Origin: Actinomycetes bacterium
GTDB taxonomy: Bacteria > Actinomycetota > Acidimicrobiia > Acidimicrobiales > Palsa-688
Length of the DNA stretch: 7,055 nt
Direction: 5' to 3'
Assembly: GCA_021821705.1 (NCBI GenBank)
Contig: JAKACE010000092.1
Span: 1-7,055, forward strand
Under the pieces are notes generated by a model. That model saw only the letters and a list, made by a program, of their open reading frames with translations. It was not told where the DNA came from and ran no database searches. Both the position numbers and the translations under genes were made by a program. Numbering within the stretch: position 1 is the first letter of the stretch; the number at the start of each line of letters is the position of its first letter. Of the stretch, positions 5,556-7,055 are shown piece by piece.

Positions 5556-5577
5556 GCTCGAGCGCTCCCGGTCGAGC
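5556..5577 (-). terminator. Possible hairpin after the ABC1 kinase gene
   Basis: GCTCGA (5556-5561) and TCGAGC (5572-5577) can pair around a 10-nt loop, 6 nt past the kinase stop codon. The stem is short and there is no T-tract. It may only attenuate read-through into uvrD2, or be chance. Confidence 0.2.
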
Positions 5578-5583
5578 CGTGGC

Positions 5584-7055
5584 TCAGCGCCGGCGCCTGG
5601 CCCTGGGGTGCTGGGGCAGGTCGTTGCGCAGCGTGGCGAAGACGATCGCGGCTCCGAGCACGCCGGCCAGGCCGAGGAGCACGATCGTGAAGGCTGACAC
5701 CCCGAACCAGCGGGGGCCCGTGCCGGGCACCGAGAAGATGGCCGCCGCCAGTACGAACGCCGCCACCGCCAGGCCGCCTGCGCTGCGATTGGCCAGCTTT
5801 TGGACGCTACGCATGATCTGGGCTTCGTCGATGCCCTCGATGTTGAGGCGGAACTTGCCCTCCGCCAGCGAGTCGAGGACCTTGTTGACCCTCCGGGGCA
5901 TTTCCTCGGCCAGCTCTTTGGCTTCCAGGGCGGCCGCGACCATATTGGAGGGCGAGGCCACGTGGAGCACACGCTGGCGCATCAGGTAGGCGGAGTGCTC
6001 GCGGACCGCCTTCACGGGCTCGTAGGACGGTGCCAACCTGCGAGCGACGTCGTCCAGGTTGAGCAGCGTCTTGCCGAGCAGGGTCAGCTCGGGTGCCGGC
6101 CTCAGGCCGTGGTCGACAGCCAGGCGTGCAAGCAACGCCAGTTGGCGACCCACCTCGAGCTCCGATAGCGGGCCACCGTCTGCCAACGCGACCCGGGCCA
6201 CCACGTCGCGAACCAGGCCCTCACGGTCGAAGTCCGCCAGCCGTTCGCCTGCCCGCTCGAGGGCCCCGGCCGCATCCGCCCCCCTGCCGTCGGCCAGGGC
6301 GACCAGGAGGCGCAGGACAGCGTCCTGCAACGACGGCGCCACCCGAGCCACCATCCCGACGTCGACCAGGGCCAGGCGGCCGTCGTCTCCGAGAAGGACG
6401 TTGCCCGGGTGCGGGTCGGCATGAAAAACCCCGTGGACCAGCACCTGGTCCAGGTAGGCCTTGAAGAGCTGTGCAGCCAGCTCGGCACCGTCCATCTCCA
6501 GGGCCGAAAGCGGGGACAGGCTACCGACGCTGCGCCCCCGCACCAGCGTCATCGTGAGGACTCTCTCGGTTGAGAAGTCAGCTATCCCGGTCGGTACGAA
6601 CAGGCGGTCGTACGGCTGGAGCAACCGCCCGAGCAGGCGGAGGTTGGCGGCCTCCTGGCGGTAGTCGAGCTCGTTCAGCAAGGCCCTGCGGAACTCCGCC
6701 GCCATGGCCCGCAGACCGGCACGTTCGGCGGCGCCGACATGCTCGTCGAAGGTCGCCGCCAGCTCGTACACGACGTCCATGTCGTCGACCACCTGCTCAC
6801 GAACACCGGGCCGCTGCACCTTCACCGCCACCGGGCGGCCGTCGCGCATCGTCGCCCGGTGGACCTGAGCCAGCGAAGCGGCCCCTATGGGCCGCTCGTC
6901 AAAGCTGGCGAAGGCCTTGGACACCCGCTCTCCCAGCTCGGTTTCCACCGTGCTCCGGATGACCTCGACAGGCAGCGGTTCGGCCTGATCGCGCAGCCGC
7001 CCCAGGGCGCTCGTGTACGCCTCCGGCAGCAGGTCCACCCGCCCCGATAGCAACT
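5584..7055 (-). CDS. ABC1/UbiB-family atypical kinase, membrane-anchored (5' end beyond the right edge)
   Basis: At least 489 residues of an ABC1/ADCK/UbiB protein-kinase-like ATPase. The frame is open at the window edge. The first residues, LLSGRVDLLPEAY, match the family segment after the KxGQ motif (usually QLLSTRPDLLP), so the true start and roughly 50-80 residues, including most of KxGQ, are missing. A TTG at 7051-7053 is not the start. Counting from that TTG: alanine-rich nucleotide loop PIGAASLAQVHRA (55-67), lysine in VAVKVQRPG (K78), NELDY (127-131), catalytic-type HADPHPGN (211-218) and metal-binding DVG (231-233), where DFG or DLG is more usual. Two hydrophobic helices near 425-441 and 449-474 form a C-terminal membrane anchor, with a basic ARRRR end. 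Family members support ubiquinone biosynthesis or lipid homeostasis by ATPase activity. An actinobacterium would normally use menaquinone, so the role here is open. uvrD2 follows on the same strand. Confidence 0.9.
   Translation of the reverse strand, partial: LLSGRVDLLPEAYTSALGRLRDQAEPLPVEVIRSTVETELGERVSKAFASFDERPIGAASLAQVHRATMRDGRPVAVKVQRPGVREQVVDDMDVVYELAATFDEHVGAAERAGLRAMAAEFRRALLNELDYRQEAANLRLLGRLLQPYDRLFVPTGIADFSTERVLTMTLVRGRSVGSLSPLSALEMDGAELAAQLFKAYLDQVLVHGVFHADPHPGNVLLGDDGRLALVDVGMVARVAPSLQDAVLRLLVALADGRGADAAGALERAGERLADFDREGLVRDVVARVALADGGPLSELEVGRQLALLARLAVDHGLRPAPELTLLGKTLLNLDDVARRLAPSYEPVKAVREHSAYLMRQRVLHVASPSNMVAAALEAKELAEEMPRRVNKVLDSLAEGKFRLNIEGIDEAQIMRSVQKLANRSAGGLAVAAFVLAAAIFSVPGTGPRWFGVSAFTIVLLGLAGVLGAAIVFATLRNDLPQHPRARRRR

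Noticed and set aside
1..7055. CRISPR array, insertion sequence, prophage or att site
   Set aside because: No regularly spaced repeats, transposase or integrase motifs, terminal inverted repeats or tRNA-flanking duplications were seen.

Overview
The window is high-GC DNA (G+C clearly above 60% by eye) with GTG starts, strong G/C preference at third codon positions, and a UvrD2-type helicase carrying a tetracysteine/HRDC tail. That helicase architecture is characteristic of Actinobacteriota, so I infer an actinobacterial chromosome. The finer placement is a guess; a deep lineage such as Acidimicrobiia would fit. I see no phage, transposon, CRISPR, tRNA or rRNA sequence. The window looks like ordinary housekeeping chromosome rather than an accessory island.

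Layout, left to right. At the left edge, about 20 codons on the minus strand look like the start of a gene running off the window, possibly DNA-3-methyladenine glycosylase I. It diverges from a plus-strand short-form threonine ammonia-lyase (ilvA, 129-1343). A 266-bp convergent spacer follows, with a strong 12-bp hairpin and a doubtful small antisense ORF. Then comes a minus-strand cold-shock protein gene (1610-1813). Upstream of it lies a 290-bp non-coding stretch holding a candidate promoter, a roughly 110-nt leader with two clean hairpins, a tandem 8-bp repeat over the probable transcription start, and a GC palindrome.

The rest is on the minus strand. A PurM/HypE-like AIR-synthase-superfamily protein of unknown substrate (2104-3177) is followed upstream by a UvrD2 helicase (3348-5456) and an ABC1/UbiB-type atypical kinase (5584 to the right edge, 5' end missing). 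Transcription runs from the kinase to uvrD2 to the AIR-synthase-like gene to csp, with gaps of 127, 170 and 290 bp. They may be separate units rather than one tight operon.

The genes do not form an obvious single pathway: isoleucine biosynthesis or threonine catabolism, cold-shock RNA chaperoning, an uncharacterised ATP-dependent enzyme, DNA repair, and a membrane-anchored kinase-like protein. The adjacency of uvrD2 to an ABC1 kinase recalls the mycobacterial uvrD2/whiB7/Rv3197 neighbourhood, here without a whiB gene between them. The items most worth a second look are the orphan HypE-like protein with a direct repeat before its start, the structured csp leader, and the uvrD2-ABC1 pairing. 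I found no convincing new multi-gene system.
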